Assembly (NCBI RefSeq): GCF_030486405.1
Contig: NZ_CP129613.1
Span: forward strand, 1,922,001 to 1,986,000
Reading direction: 5' to 3'
From: Mycolicibacterium sp. HK-90
Lineage (GTDB): Bacteria; Actinomycetota; Actinomycetes; Mycobacteriales; Mycobacteriaceae
Length of the DNA: 64,000 nt
The stretch's first letter is position 1; each line of letters opens with the position of its first letter. This document shows positions 52,345 through 62,685 of the stretch, piece by piece. The notes beneath the pieces were generated by a model. That model worked only from the letters and a program-made list of their open reading frames with translations, was not told where the DNA came from and did no database searches. Position numbers and translations under genes: made by a program.

Positions 52345-53271
52345 ATGACCCTTCCTCAGCTACCAGCGGGACGCACCGTGGAGGTCCGCGCCATCGACGG
52401 CGTTCGGCTGCATGCCGAGGTGTTCGGGCCCGAGGACGGCTATCCGATCGTGCTGGCACACGGCATCACCTGTGCCATCGGGGTCTGGGCGCACCAGATC
52501 GCCGACCTGGCCACCGACTACCGCGTCATCGCCTACGACCATCGCGGGCACGGCCGCAGTGACACTCCGCGCGGTCGCCACCGCTACAGCCTCAACCATC
52601 TCGCCGCCGACCTGGACGCGGTGCTCGACGCCACGTTGCGGCCCGGCGAACGGGCCGTCATCGCCGGGCATTCGATGGGCGGCATCGCGATCACCTCATG
52701 GTCGCAGCGCTATCCGGCCCGCGTCGCCGCCCGCGCCGACGCCGTCGCGCTGATCAACACCACCACCGGGGACCTGGTGCGGGACGTGAACCTGCTGAGG
52801 GTCCCGGCGCCGTTGGCGTCGACGCGTGTCCGGGCGGCCGGTACCGCGATCAGGACGTTCGGCGGGGCATGGATGCCCCGGATCACCGAACGCCCCAACA
52901 AGCGTTTCGTCGCGCACCTGGCCGTGGGCCACGACGCGGAGCCGTGGGTCGCCGAGTTCGTCTATCAGCTGTTCGCCGCGACGCCGGCTGCCGGGCGGGG
53001 CGGGTGGGCCCGCACACTGGTCAACAGCATGGGGACGCAACACATCTCGCTCCGCAGCCTGTCGGTGCCCACCCTCGTGATCGGCAGCGTCAAAGACCGG
53101 CTGTTGCCGATCGACGCCTCGCGCCGGATTGCGGCTGACGCCCCGAATCTGAGCGCTTTCGTGGAGATGCCCGGCGGGCACTGCGCGATCCTGGAATGCC
53201 CGTCGCAGGTGAACGCCCAGTTGCGGGCGCTGGCCGAATCGGTGGCCTTGCCCCGGGCCTCGAGCCAGTAG
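52345..53271 (+). CDS. Alpha/beta hydrolase (non-heme haloperoxidase-like, Rv3171c)
   Basis: A 308-aa alpha/beta hydrolase. VLAHGITCAIGVW is the oxyanion region, VIAGHSMGGIAI the nucleophile elbow (Ser), and MPGGHCAILECP supplies the His; SVKDRLLP holds a candidate Asp. The M. tuberculosis counterpart is annotated hpx (non-heme haloperoxidase), but such proteins are usually esterases in vivo. TACGAT ends 9 bases before the ATG. Ends 4 bases from the convergent aofH stop. Confidence 0.83.
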   Translation: MTLPQLPAGRTVEVRAIDGVRLHAEVFGPEDGYPIVLAHGITCAIGVWAHQIADLATDYRVIAYDHRGHGRSDTPRGRHRYSLNHLAADLDAVLDATLRPGERAVIAGHSMGGIAITSWSQRYPARVAARADAVALINTTTGDLVRDVNLLRVPAPLASTRVRAAGTAIRTFGGAWMPRITERPNKRFVAHLAVGHDAEPWVAEFVYQLFAATPAAGRGGWARTLVNSMGTQHISLRSLSVPTLVIGSVKDRLLPIDASRRIAADAPNLSAFVEMPGGHCAILECPSQVNAQLRALAESVALPRASSQ

Positions 53272-53275
53272 CTGA

Positions 53276-54628
53276 TCAAGCGGTGAGCCGGGCGGTCACC
53301 TCCGCGGCCGCTCGCTGACCGGATCGGACGGCCCCGTCGAGAAAGCCGGTCCATTTGTCGGCGGTTTCGGTGCCCGCCCAGTGGATCGCGTCAACCGGCT
53401 CGCGAAGCCACCGGCCGTACTGCGTCCAGGATCCGGGCGGCACCGCGGCGGTCGGCCCGCCCGGTGCGAATTGTTCTGTGCTCCAGGAGTGGTCGATGTA
53501 GTCGATCGGCTCGAGGGCCGCGTCACCGAACAGCGTGGCGAAACCAGCGAGCGCCTGCTCGCGACGCTGGGCAGGTGGTAGGCGGTCGAACGTGCGGGCA
53601 TCGGTGAAGCCCAGCAGGATGCCCGGACCACTGTCGCCCGGGCTGACGTCGAACGTGATGAACACCGGCCCCTCGTCCGACAGTGCCTCGCCGGAGCAAC
53701 CGTTGGCGCGCCAGAACGGCCGTTCGTAGGCCGCGTAGGCCTTGCTGAGATTGCCCTGCGGCCAATGCGCGGCCAGCTCCGTGTATGCCGTCGGCAGCGG
53801 TGGACTGAACTCGATACCGGTGCGGTGCTGCGGCGGGATCGCCACGATCACGGCGCGGGCCTGCACCTCACCGGCCGGCCCGGCCACGGTCACGGTGCCG
53901 TCGGGCCGACGCTCGATGCGGTTCACCGGGGCGTCGAGCACCACGCGGTCGCCGAGTTCCTCGGCCATCCGCAGCGGGATCTGTTGGGTGCCTTCGGGGA
54001 AGCGCTCCTGCTGGGCGCCGCCGCGGACGTCGAGCATGCGGTCCAGCCCGCCTGCGGCCTTGATGTACCGGGTGGCGTGCAGCATCGACACCTCGTCGGG
54101 CTCGGCGCCCCAGGTGACCCGGGACATGATCGCCATCAGGTTGCGCGTCGAGGCTCCCGCGCCCACCGAGCGCAGCCACTGCTCCAGGGTGCGCCCGTCG
54201 AGCCGATCGGCGTTCGGGCTGTTCCACGGCTCGTCCACCCGGATAAGCCGGCACTGCCGCTCGAACCGCCATTGGATGCGGGAGACATCGAACAGTTCCA
54301 TCATCGACAGGCGCGGGATGGTGCTGCGGTAGGACCGCACCCGCCCGTGCCACCGGATCAGGTTCTTGCCGCGGTCATAGGTGGGCACGGTGCGGCAGCC
54401 GAGCTCGCCGGCCAGCGCCAGTACCGCATCCTGGGTGGGCCCGACGAACGTGCCGCCCAGGTCGACGGGCACCCCGGCGATCGTCGCGGTCGAGGAGCGC
54501 CCGCCCACCCGGTCGCGGCCCTCGAGCACCACCACCTGGTGTCCGAGCCGGACCAGGGCGCGGGCGGCGGACAGCCCGGCGAAGCCGGCGCCCACCACGA
54601 CGACGTCAGTGCTGCTTGGGATGCTCAC
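53276..54628 (-). CDS. aofH: Flavin-containing monoamine oxidase AofH
   Basis: A 450-aa flavin amine oxidase. [17 protein letters not shown] is the FAD loop, [11 protein letters not shown] the GG doublet, [12 protein letters not shown] follows, and the C-terminal FAD contact is [20 protein letters not shown]. It would oxidatively deaminate amines or polyamines. Starts with GTG at 54628 and is divergent from the LLM oxidoreductase with only 18 bases between start codons. Matches Rv3170. Confidence 0.9.
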   Translation of the reverse strand: MSIPSSTDVVVVGAGFAGLSAARALVRLGHQVVVLEGRDRVGGRSSTATIAGVPVDLGGTFVGPTQDAVLALAGELGCRTVPTYDRGKNLIRWHGRVRSYRSTIPRLSMMELFDVSRIQWRFERQCRLIRVDEPWNSPNADRLDGRTLEQWLRSVGAGASTRNLMAIMSRVTWGAEPDEVSMLHATRYIKAAGGLDRMLDVRGGAQQERFPEGTQQIPLRMAEELGDRVVLDAPVNRIERRPDGTVTVAGPAGEVQARAVIVAIPPQHRTGIEFSPPLPTAYTELAAHWPQGNLSKAYAAYERPFWRANGCSGEALSDEGPVFITFDVSPGDSGPGILLGFTDARTFDRLPPAQRREQALAGFATLFGDAALEPIDYIDHSWSTEQFAPGGPTAAVPPGSWTQYGRWLREPVDAIHWAGTETADKWTGFLDGAVRSGQRAAAEVTARLTA

Positions 54629-54633
54629 CTGTC

Positions 54634-54639
54634 TAGGCT
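54634..54639 (+). promoter_or_regulatory. -10 element TAGGCT, probable leaderless start
   Basis: TAGGCT ends 7 bases before the GTG at 54647, inside the 18-base gap between two divergent starts. Any -35 lies within the aofH coding region. Confidence 0.5.
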
Positions 54640-54646
54640 CTCACGC

Positions 54647-55627
54647 GTGAAGGTCATGACAGCGTTGTTCGGGCCGCGAGACGCGATCCATCGGGCCGCC
54701 GCCCTGCGCGAGGCGGGTGCCGGCGGGGTGTTCACCTTCGAGGGCCCCCACGACGTGTTCACCCCGTTGACTCTGGCGTCCACGGTCGGGGATCTCGACC
54801 TGATGACCAACGTGGCAATTGCGTTTCCCCGCAATCCGATTCATCTGGCCCACCAGGCGATCGACCATCAGATCCTGTCCGGCGGGCGGTTCACGCTGGG
54901 GCTCGGCACCCAGATCCGCACCCAGATCGAGAAGCGGTTCGGCGCGGAGTTCGATCGGCCGGTGGCCCGGATGTCCGAGTTCGTCGCCGCGCTGCGGGCG
55001 ATATTCGCCGCCTGGGAGACCGGCGAGCGTCTCGACTTTCGCGGCGAGTTCTACCGGCACACCCTGATGACACCGACCTTCACGCCCCGGGACAACCCGT
55101 ACGGTCCGCCGCCCGTCTATGTCGGCGCACTGGGGCCGAGGCTCACCAGTGCCACCGCGCAGTTCGCCGACGGCCTGCTGGTCATGCCGTTCGGGTCGAA
55201 GCGGTTCCTGCACGAGGCGACGCTGCCCGCGGTGCGCGACGGGCTCGCCGCGGCCGGGCGTGACGAGCAAGAGCTGGCGATCGTCCCGGAGATCATCGTG
55301 TCGGCCGGGGACGATCACGACGCCGCCCGGCGCCTGCTGGCGTTCTACGGTTCGACCCCGGCCTACCGGCCCGTGCTGGACGTGCACGGCTGGGGCGACC
55401 TGCAACCCGAGCTCAACGTGCTGTCCAAACAGGGCCGCTGGCAGGAGATGGGTTCGCTGATCGACGACGAGGTGCTGCACACCATCGCCGCCTGCGGTAG
55501 CCCTGCCGACATCGCCGCCCACGTCCGCGACCGGGTGGGCGGCGTGTCCGACCGGATCTGCCTGTACCAGCCCGGTCCGATCGCCGTGGACCTGCTTGCC
55601 CAGATCGTTGACGCATTGCGCGACTGA
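54647..55627 (+). CDS. Luciferase-like (F420-dependent, TIGR03617-type) oxidoreductase
   Basis: A 326-aa bacterial-luciferase-fold TIM barrel. LATSV-like first strands are replaced by LDLMTNVAIAFPRNPIHLA; then SGGRFTLGLGTQIRTQIEKRF, FTPRDNPYGPPPVYVGALGP and a late IIVSAGDDHDAARR. The pattern fits the mycobacterial TIGR03617 group, which probably uses F420 rather than FMN. Substrate unknown. The start is taken as GTG at 54647. It is inserted between aofH and the Rv3169 homologue relative to M. tuberculosis. Confidence 0.83.
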   Translation: MKVMTALFGPRDAIHRAAALREAGAGGVFTFEGPHDVFTPLTLASTVGDLDLMTNVAIAFPRNPIHLAHQAIDHQILSGGRFTLGLGTQIRTQIEKRFGAEFDRPVARMSEFVAALRAIFAAWETGERLDFRGEFYRHTLMTPTFTPRDNPYGPPPVYVGALGPRLTSATAQFADGLLVMPFGSKRFLHEATLPAVRDGLAAAGRDEQELAIVPEIIVSAGDDHDAARRLLAFYGSTPAYRPVLDVHGWGDLQPELNVLSKQGRWQEMGSLIDDEVLHTIAACGSPADIAAHVRDRVGGVSDRICLYQPGPIAVDLLAQIVDALRD

Positions 55628-55671
55628 GCACATAGGGTGGTGGTACTGCGCGGGACCAAAGGAGGTTCGCC

Positions 55672-57171
55672 ATGGACGGCGCTCATCGGGCTGCGGATCC
55701 GGACTACTCGGACGTGCTCATCATCGGGGCGGGCATCTCGGGGCTCGGTGCGGCCTACCGGCTCGGTGAGAAGAGTCCGGACCTGACGTACACGGTGCTG
55801 GAACGCCGGGAGCGGATCGGCGGCACCTGGGACCTGTTCCGCTATCCGGGGATCCGCTCGGACAGTGACATCTTCACGCTGAGCTTCCCGTACCAGCCCT
55901 GGACCCGGCCGGAGAACGTGGCCGACGGGGGCGACATCCGCGAGTATCTGACCGAGACCGCCCGGGTACACGGCATCGACCGTCACATCCGGTTCAACAC
56001 CCATGTGTCGTCGGCGGATTGGGATTCGAGCACCGACACCTGGACCGTGCGGGCCGAGCAGGACGGTCAGGCCAGGACCTACCGGTCGCGCTTCCTGTTC
56101 TTCGGCACCGGTTACTACAACTACGACGAGCCCTACACGCCGGAATTCCCCGGGATCGAGAAGTTCGGCGGAGACGTCGTGCACCCGCAGTTCTGGCCCG
56201 AGTCGCTGGACTATTCGGGTAAACGCGTCGTGGTGATCGGCAGTGGGGCCACCGCGATAAGCCTGGTGCCCGCGTTGGCCCAGCAGGCCTCGCACGTGAC
56301 GATGCTGCAGCGCTCGCCGACCTACATGATGTCGATGGCCCGCATCGATCCGATGGTTCAGGCGATCCGTAAAGTGCTGCCGCGCAAGGCTGCTCACCAG
56401 GTGGTGCGGTTCCGCAACGCGATGATCCACATCCTGATGTACTTCTTCTTCCGGAAGGCACCCACGCTCGGGCGCCAGTTGATCCGCAACCGCAACATGG
56501 CCGCACTGCCCGAGGGCTATCCCGTCGACGTGCATTTCAAGCCGCGGTACAACCCCTGGGATCAGCGGATGTGCCTGGTGCTCGACAAGGACCTGTTCGA
56601 CCACATCAGCGACGGCCGCGTCGAGGTCGTCACCGATCACATCGATCACGTCGACGCCGCAGGCATCGTGCTGAAATCCGGTGGGCGGGTGGATGCCGAC
56701 GTGATCGTCACCGCGACCGGGCTGCAACTGCAGGCGCTCGGTGGGATCCGGCTGACGGTCGACGGGCACGAGGTCAAGCCGACCGAACGCTTCGTCTACA
56801 AAGAGTTCCTGCTCGAGGATGTGCCGAACCTGGCCTGGTGTATCGGCTACACCAACGCGTCGTGGACGCTTCGGGCCGACATGACCGCGCGGGCGTTCGC
56901 AAACCTGGTGTCCTACATGGGTGACCACGGGTACACCCACGCCTATCCACACAAGGGGGCGACACCCATGCCGGAGAAGCGGACCTGGGATCTGGAGGCC
57001 GGCTACATCCAGCGGTCCGAGCACGCGCTGCCGCGGTCGGGCACCAAACGCCCGTGGCACGTCCGGCACAACTACGTGCTCGACGCCATCGATCACCGTT
57101 TCGATCGCATCGACGAGTCGATGGTCTTCGGACGTGCCCCAGCCGTATCCGGGTCTGCGGCCGCCTCCTGA
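55672..57171 (+). CDS. Baeyer-Villiger-type flavin monooxygenase (EthA/MymA-like)
   Basis: A 499-aa flavoprotein monooxygenase. VLIIGAGISGLGAAYRLGEK is the FAD loop, ERIGGTWDLFRYPGIRSDSD follows, KFGGDVVHPQFW matches the Baeyer-Villiger fingerprint, and VVVIGSGATAISLVPAL is the NADPH loop. Closest in feel to mycobacterial EthA and MymA, which oxidise ketones and activate thioamide prodrugs; this copy's substrate is unknown. AAAGGAGG precedes the ATG at 55672. It follows the LLM gene by 44 bases, probably in one transcript. Confidence 0.9.
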   Translation: MDGAHRAADPDYSDVLIIGAGISGLGAAYRLGEKSPDLTYTVLERRERIGGTWDLFRYPGIRSDSDIFTLSFPYQPWTRPENVADGGDIREYLTETARVHGIDRHIRFNTHVSSADWDSSTDTWTVRAEQDGQARTYRSRFLFFGTGYYNYDEPYTPEFPGIEKFGGDVVHPQFWPESLDYSGKRVVVIGSGATAISLVPALAQQASHVTMLQRSPTYMMSMARIDPMVQAIRKVLPRKAAHQVVRFRNAMIHILMYFFFRKAPTLGRQLIRNRNMAALPEGYPVDVHFKPRYNPWDQRMCLVLDKDLFDHISDGRVEVVTDHIDHVDAAGIVLKSGGRVDADVIVTATGLQLQALGGIRLTVDGHEVKPTERFVYKEFLLEDVPNLAWCIGYTNASWTLRADMTARAFANLVSYMGDHGYTHAYPHKGATPMPEKRTWDLEAGYIQRSEHALPRSGTKRPWHVRHNYVLDAIDHRFDRIDESMVFGRAPAVSGSAAAS

Positions 57172-57177
57172 GCACCG

Positions 57178-57235
57178 CGAGCGACCGTGTCTGTACGTCG
57201 ACACGCCGTGTTCCGCGTACATTTGCGGTCGCTCG
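57178..57235. terminator. Large nested hairpin between convergent genes
   Basis: Outer arms CGAGCGACCG (57178-57187) and CGGTCGCTCG (57226-57235) are perfect, and inner arms TGTACG (57192-57197) and CGTACA (57216-57221) extend the fold. It fills the 64-base gap between the monooxygenase stop and the AraC gene stop. Confidence 0.65.
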
Positions 57236-58003
57236 TCAGGGTGTCCGGATCCGCAGGCCCGTCGATAGCAGCTGTGTCGCGGACAGCCCGAACGTGGTTT
57301 TGAAGCTGTCGGCCAGGTGTGAGGGGCTGGCGAACCCGGAATCAGCCGCCGCGGTGGTCAGATTCTCTCCGGCCGCCACGGCAGTCCCCGCCGCGACGAG
57401 CCGGCTCCAGATCCGATAGCGCCGCAGACTGGTCCCGGCCTCGCGGCGGAACAGGTGCAGGAACCGCGATTCGGACAGGCCCGCGGCGGCGGCCAGTTCG
57501 CGTGCGGGTACCGCGACCGCCGGATCCTCGCGAATCTGCTTGGCCACCAGCTCGATCCGAGGGTCGATTCGATGAGGCACCTCCGGGGCGGCCACCTCCA
57601 GCCAATGCCGGGCAGTGTCGTCGTCGTCCGGCATCGCCGCCAGCGCGGTCTCGGCGGCATGGCCGACACCGATGCCGTCCCGGTACTCGGCGAACTGCTG
57701 CCGGCACGACGCGCTGCGCTGCGAGCTGGGATCGAGATAGCTCGACACCATGGCACCCCGCACCGACAGATGATGGGTGAGCCGCGGCGGGATCAACACG
57801 CTGCGCGCGACGATCGTTCGGCCGGCCAGCGTGACCGTCACCGGGGCGTCGACGCCGACCACCAGGCACCACACCGATCCCGAGTGCGGTTCCAGACCAA
57901 GGCCGGGGCCGGCGTAGAGCGCCTGACCCGGCCACAGCCACACCGTCGGGCAGCAGGTTTCTGGAAGCGGCTCGACGGTCTCGAAGGCATGCTGATCGGA
58001 CAC
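57236..58003 (-). CDS. AraC-family transcription regulator
   Basis: A 255-aa regulator with an N-terminal cupin-like sensor (GPGLGLEPHSGSVWCLVVG, LIPPRLTHHLSV) and a C-terminal AraC double helix-turn-helix at about 155-250 (VPARELAAAAGLSESRFLHL, then LTTAAADSGFASPSHLADSF). The ligand is not known. The likely targets are the neighbouring monooxygenase or DUF4345 gene. The GTG at 58003 lies just 18 bases from the divergent start at 58022, so either the true start is further in or the promoters lie inside the coding regions. Confidence 0.87.
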   Translation of the reverse strand: MSDQHAFETVEPLPETCCPTVWLWPGQALYAGPGLGLEPHSGSVWCLVVGVDAPVTVTLAGRTIVARSVLIPPRLTHHLSVRGAMVSSYLDPSSQRSASCRQQFAEYRDGIGVGHAAETALAAMPDDDDTARHWLEVAAPEVPHRIDPRIELVAKQIREDPAVAVPARELAAAAGLSESRFLHLFRREAGTSLRRYRIWSRLVAAGTAVAAGENLTTAAADSGFASPSHLADSFKTTFGLSATQLLSTGLRIRTP

Positions 58004-58021
58004 CGTGAACAGGAGGCTACC

Positions 58022-58387
58022 GTGGTCGTCGCAGTGATCGTCGTGGTCGGGGTGTTTTTCCTCGGCATGGGTATCTACGCATTGGCAGCGCCGCAGGCGA
58101 TTCTGCGTCCCTTCGACTACGACCTGAGAACAGCCGCCGCCCGCGCGGAAGTCCGTGGCGTGTATGGCGGTTTCGGTCTCGCCATGGCCGCGGTGTTGGC
58201 CTACGCGGCCGTCACGCCGGGGGACGTGCGCACCGGGATACTGATCACCGTCGGCGCCGCACTGGCCGGAATGGCAGTCGGCCGTGCCGCCTCGGCGGTG
58301 TTCGACGAACGGACGGCCTTCTACCCCAACTGGTTCTACGGTCTGGTCGAGGCGATCGGCGCGGCCGCATTGTTCTGGGTGGCTTGA
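58022..58387 (+). CDS. DUF4345 small membrane protein
   Basis: A 121-aa protein with about four membrane segments (VVVAVIVVVGVFFLGMGIYA, YGGFGLAMAAVLAYAAV, ILITVGAALAGMAVGRAASA, YGLVEAIGAAALFWVA). AAPQAILRPFDYDLRTAAAR and AEVRGVYGGFGLAMA match the DUF4345 pattern. Function unknown. AGGAGG about 6 bases before the GTG at 58022 fixes the start. Its stop is 2 bases from the stop of the convergent Rv3169-like gene. Confidence 0.8.
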   Translation: MVVAVIVVVGVFFLGMGIYALAAPQAILRPFDYDLRTAAARAEVRGVYGGFGLAMAAVLAYAAVTPGDVRTGILITVGAALAGMAVGRAASAVFDERTAFYPNWFYGLVEAIGAAALFWVA

Positions 58388-58388
58388 T

Positions 58389-59500
58389 TCAGGGGGCGAC
58401 CGTCAGCCAGTCCGCGAATCCAGACGGATCGTGCCGGCCCAGTGCACCGTGCTCGAACAGTCCCCAGCCCTCGGACGTCGTCCCACCCTCTGTGCACACG
58501 GCCCGGCCGACGTGGTCGATCACGCCGAACGCGGTGCGGCCGACGACCGCCGGATCGGTCATGTCGTAGGTGCGGCGCTCGGTGAACTTCTCGCCCTTCC
58601 ACACGCCGTGGATCCAGTCCACGTCGCCGCCGTAGCCACCGCCGACGTGAATCGGCACGGGCAGTTTGGATTCCACGTCGAACCGGACCGGAGTGCCGTC
58701 GGGTGCGGTGGCCTCGATGGTGGCCCCGGTCGGAATGCGGGTGCCGGAGCGGTAGTGGATCTTCACCCGCGGCCAGCCGAGTTGCTCGACGCGGCCGTCC
58801 TTGAAGACCCGGCTGCAATCGTTGAGTGAGCGGAACCCGCTGGGATCCTCCTGGATGATGAAGACGATCGAGAAGTCGTCGAATGCCATCGGCACGTACA
58901 GCCACCACATGCCTTCGAACGGCGGGTCGGCCGGACGTCCGGCGGGTTCGGCCTCACCGATCGGGCGGATGCCCCAGGACCGGTCGCGAGTACCGATCCA
59001 GGTTTCCGGGTCGACGTCGATGCGCTGGCCGTCGATCTCCAGATAGCCACTCCAGGAACCTGTTTGGGCGAAGCGTTGCGCATCGAGCGTGACCCGGTTG
59101 CCCTGACGCATGAGGTGCGGCTGCTCCTGGACGACGTCGCACAACCCGTCCCAGGTGAGATCGGCGGCGACGCCCTCGGTTTCGTCGAGCACGATGCGGA
59201 TCTTGCGCAGCGGTTCGGTGACCTCGACGCGGTAGCCCATCACGTGCTGGTTGAGCCGGTCCTGATCGATCGCGTCGGACAGGTGCACCGCCGTCTGCTC
59301 ATCGCCGCGGCGGACGAGGAAGTAGGCGTCCTTGACGCCGAGGTTGGGGTAGTAGCCGAGACCGGTGATGACGAAGATGTCGCCGGTCCGGTCATGGGCG
59401 TTGAAATACGAACGGTCGTAGAAGTTCCGGTCCGACGACCCGGGCCAGGCGATCGGCTGGGGAACTTGATGGACCGGGAATTCGTCCATGGGGCCGAGCA

Positions 59501-59501
<1 letters not shown>
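58389..59501 (-). CDS. Conserved mycobacterial protein (Rv3169 homologue)
   Basis: A 370-aa protein without a recognised fold signature. The N-terminal half has YDRSYFNAHDRTGDIFVITG and GYYPNLGVKDAYFLVRRGDE, the second half GTRDRSWGIRPIGE and GMWWLYVPMAFDDFSIVFII. It resembles the lipocalin-like duplicated beta-barrel proteins often found with sterol or lipid metabolism genes, but that is an impression. The ATG at 59501 overlaps the upstream phosphotransferase stop (TGATG), so the two are translationally coupled and probably work together. Confidence 0.75.
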
Positions 59502-60649
<1,148 letters not shown>

Positions 60650-60672
60650 TCAACTCTTCCTTACGGCAACAA

Positions 60673-60695
60673 TTACGATACTGTTAGTAGCGTTA
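60673..60695. promoter_or_regulatory. Candidate TetR operator overlapping the regulator start
   Basis: Imperfect palindrome with arms TTACGATACT and AGTAGCGTTA around GTT (8 of 10 positions pair). It lies in the 45-base gap between the divergent phosphotransferase and TetR genes and touches the TetR ATG, the classic place for autorepression. Confidence 0.6.
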
Positions 60696-61303
60696 TGAAA
60701 GCAGAGGCATCACCGGTTGGCAAGACCGCCGGAGCGGGACGCCCCCGCGACCCGCGTATCGACGCTGCCATATTGCAGGCAACCGCGGACCTGCTTGTCG
60801 AAATCGGCTACGCGAACCTGACCATGGCGGCCGTCGCCGAACGGGCGCAGACCACGAAAACCGCGCTGTACCGCCGATGGTCGAGCAAAGCAGAGCTGGT
60901 GCACGAGGCGGTGTTCCCCGCTGCGGCGACGGCGCTGACGGCACCCGCCGGCGACATCGCCGCCGACATCCGGGCGATGATCGGCGCCGCCCGCGATGTG
61001 TTCACCAGCCCGGTGGTGCGCGCGGCGCTGCCCGGACTGGTCGCCGACGTCGCCGCCGACGCCGAGCTCAACAATCGGGTGATGCAGCGGTTCGGCGGGA
61101 TGTTCGTCGCCGTGCGTGCCCGGATCGTCGACGGCATCGAGCGCGGTGAGGTCCAGTCCGACGTCGACCCGGACCGCCTGGTCGAACTCATCGGCGGGTC
61201 GACCATGCTGCGGATGCTGCTGTGGCCGGACCTCGCCCTCGATGACGAATGGGTGGCGCAGACGGCGGCGATCGTGGTGCACGGGGTCACCGTCAGCCGG
61301 TAA
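60695..61303 (+). CDS. TetR-family repressor (Rv3167c homologue)
   Basis: A 202-aa regulator with the helix-turn-helix at about residues 20-68 (AAILQATADLLVEIGYANLT, MAAVAERAQTTKTALYRRWS) and a helical ligand domain ending AQTAAIVVHGVTVSR. It most likely controls the divergent Rv3168-Rv3169-like pair through the overlapping palindrome. The M. tuberculosis counterpart has been linked to escape-related lipid phenotypes, from memory. The ATG at 60695 is the only sensible start. Confidence 0.88.
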   Translation: MKAEASPVGKTAGAGRPRDPRIDAAILQATADLLVEIGYANLTMAAVAERAQTTKTALYRRWSSKAELVHEAVFPAAATALTAPAGDIAADIRAMIGAARDVFTSPVVRAALPGLVADVAADAELNNRVMQRFGGMFVAVRARIVDGIERGEVQSDVDPDRLVELIGGSTMLRMLLWPDLALDDEWVAQTAAIVVHGVTVSR

Positions 61304-61374
61304 CCCGACGCCGTTTGCGTCACCGTGACGGGAATCCTTCCGGGTGGTCAGGTGTCCGCATAACCTGCGGCCAC

Positions 61375-62685
61375 GTGACACTTACCGCCCAACGCTCAGC
61401 GGCCAGACCCACCGCGCGCAACGTCGCAGTAGGCAGTGCAGTCGGTACCACGATCGAGTGGTACGACTTCTATCTGTATGCCACGGCCGCGGCCCTGGTC
61501 TTCAAACCGCTGTTCTTTCCGAATATTTCGTCCACGGCGGGCACGCTCGCCGCCTTCGCGACCTATGCTGCCGGCTTCGGGGCTCGGCCCCTGGGTGCGC
61601 TGATATCCGGCCACTACGGAGATCGGTTGGGACGCAAGACCGTTCTGGTGACCGCCTTGGTGGGGATGGGGCTGAGCACATTCGCAATCGGCCTCCTGCC
61701 GACCTATGCCCAAGTCGGGCTTCTCGCTCCGGCACTGCTGGTGTTCCTGCGTTTGTTGCAGGGCCTGGCGGTGGGCGCCGAATGGGGTGGTGCGGCACTG
61801 TTGTCGGTCGAGCATGCACCGGCAGGCCGCCGCGGCCTGTTCGGCAGCTTCACCCAATTGGGTTCCCCGGCGGGCATGTTGCTGTCGACCGGGGTGTTCT
61901 ACCTGACCCGGACAGTCACCGGCCCGGAAGCCTTTCTCGCGTATGGTTGGCGAATCCCGTTCCTGCTCAGCGCGGTTCTCGTCGTCGTCGGCCTGGTGAT
62001 CCGGCTGCGACTCACCGATGCCGAGGTGTTCACCCGCGTCCGGGACCGTGGCGAGGTGGCGCGGTTGCCCGTGCTGGAGGTGCTGCGCACCCAACCGCGC
62101 AATGTGTTGATCACCACCGCGCTGCGGTTCTCGCAGATCGCGTTGTTCGTGTTGTTGACCACGTATTCGCTGACCTACCTGCAGGATTCGTCGTCCGCGG
62201 GCAGCCAGGTGGGGCTGACCGCAGTTCTGATCGCGTCGGCCGTCGGGCTGATCAGCACGCCGGCGTGGGCCATGCTGTCCGATCGGGTGGGCAGGCGGCC
62301 TCCGTATCTGTTCGGTGCGGTGGCGGGTGTGGTGGCGCTCGTCCTGTTCTTCGTGGCCGCGGGCACGGGATCGCACATCGCGATCTTGTTGTCGATCGTG
62401 TTCGGCGTCAACATCGCTCACGACGCCATGTACGGGCCGCAGGCCGCCTGGTTCGGTGAACTGTTCGACACCCGGGTGCGCTACAGCGGGGCTTCGCTGG
62501 GGTACCAGATCGGCGCCGTGCTCTCGGGCGGCTTCGCACCGCTGATCGCGGCGGCGCTGCTGGTCGCGGGCGGGGGTAGTCCGTGGTTGATCGTCGGCTA
62601 TTTCGCGGTGCTGACGGCGATCACCTTCGCAGCGGCGTACTTCGCGCGGGAAACACATCTGGATGAGATCGGGGACGCGCGATGA
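61375..62685 (+). CDS. MHS-family proton symporter
   Basis: A 436-aa major facilitator of the metabolite:H+ symport group. AVGTTIEWYDFYLYATAAAL is the MHS signature of helix 1; then GALISGHYGDRLGRKT, LLQGLAVGAEWGGAALLSVE and RIPFLLSAVLVVVGLVIR. Twelve membrane segments are seen. It would import an organic acid or aromatic compound. The GTG at 61375 fits the family length, with no clear ribosome site. Its stop overlaps the monooxygenase ATG (ATGA), so the imported compound is probably that enzyme's substrate. Confidence 0.88.
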   Translation: MTLTAQRSAARPTARNVAVGSAVGTTIEWYDFYLYATAAALVFKPLFFPNISSTAGTLAAFATYAAGFGARPLGALISGHYGDRLGRKTVLVTALVGMGLSTFAIGLLPTYAQVGLLAPALLVFLRLLQGLAVGAEWGGAALLSVEHAPAGRRGLFGSFTQLGSPAGMLLSTGVFYLTRTVTGPEAFLAYGWRIPFLLSAVLVVVGLVIRLRLTDAEVFTRVRDRGEVARLPVLEVLRTQPRNVLITTALRFSQIALFVLLTTYSLTYLQDSSSAGSQVGLTAVLIASAVGLISTPAWAMLSDRVGRRPPYLFGAVAGVVALVLFFVAAGTGSHIAILLSIVFGVNIAHDAMYGPQAAWFGELFDTRVRYSGASLGYQIGAVLSGGFAPLIAAALLVAGGGSPWLIVGYFAVLTAITFAAAYFARETHLDEIGDAR

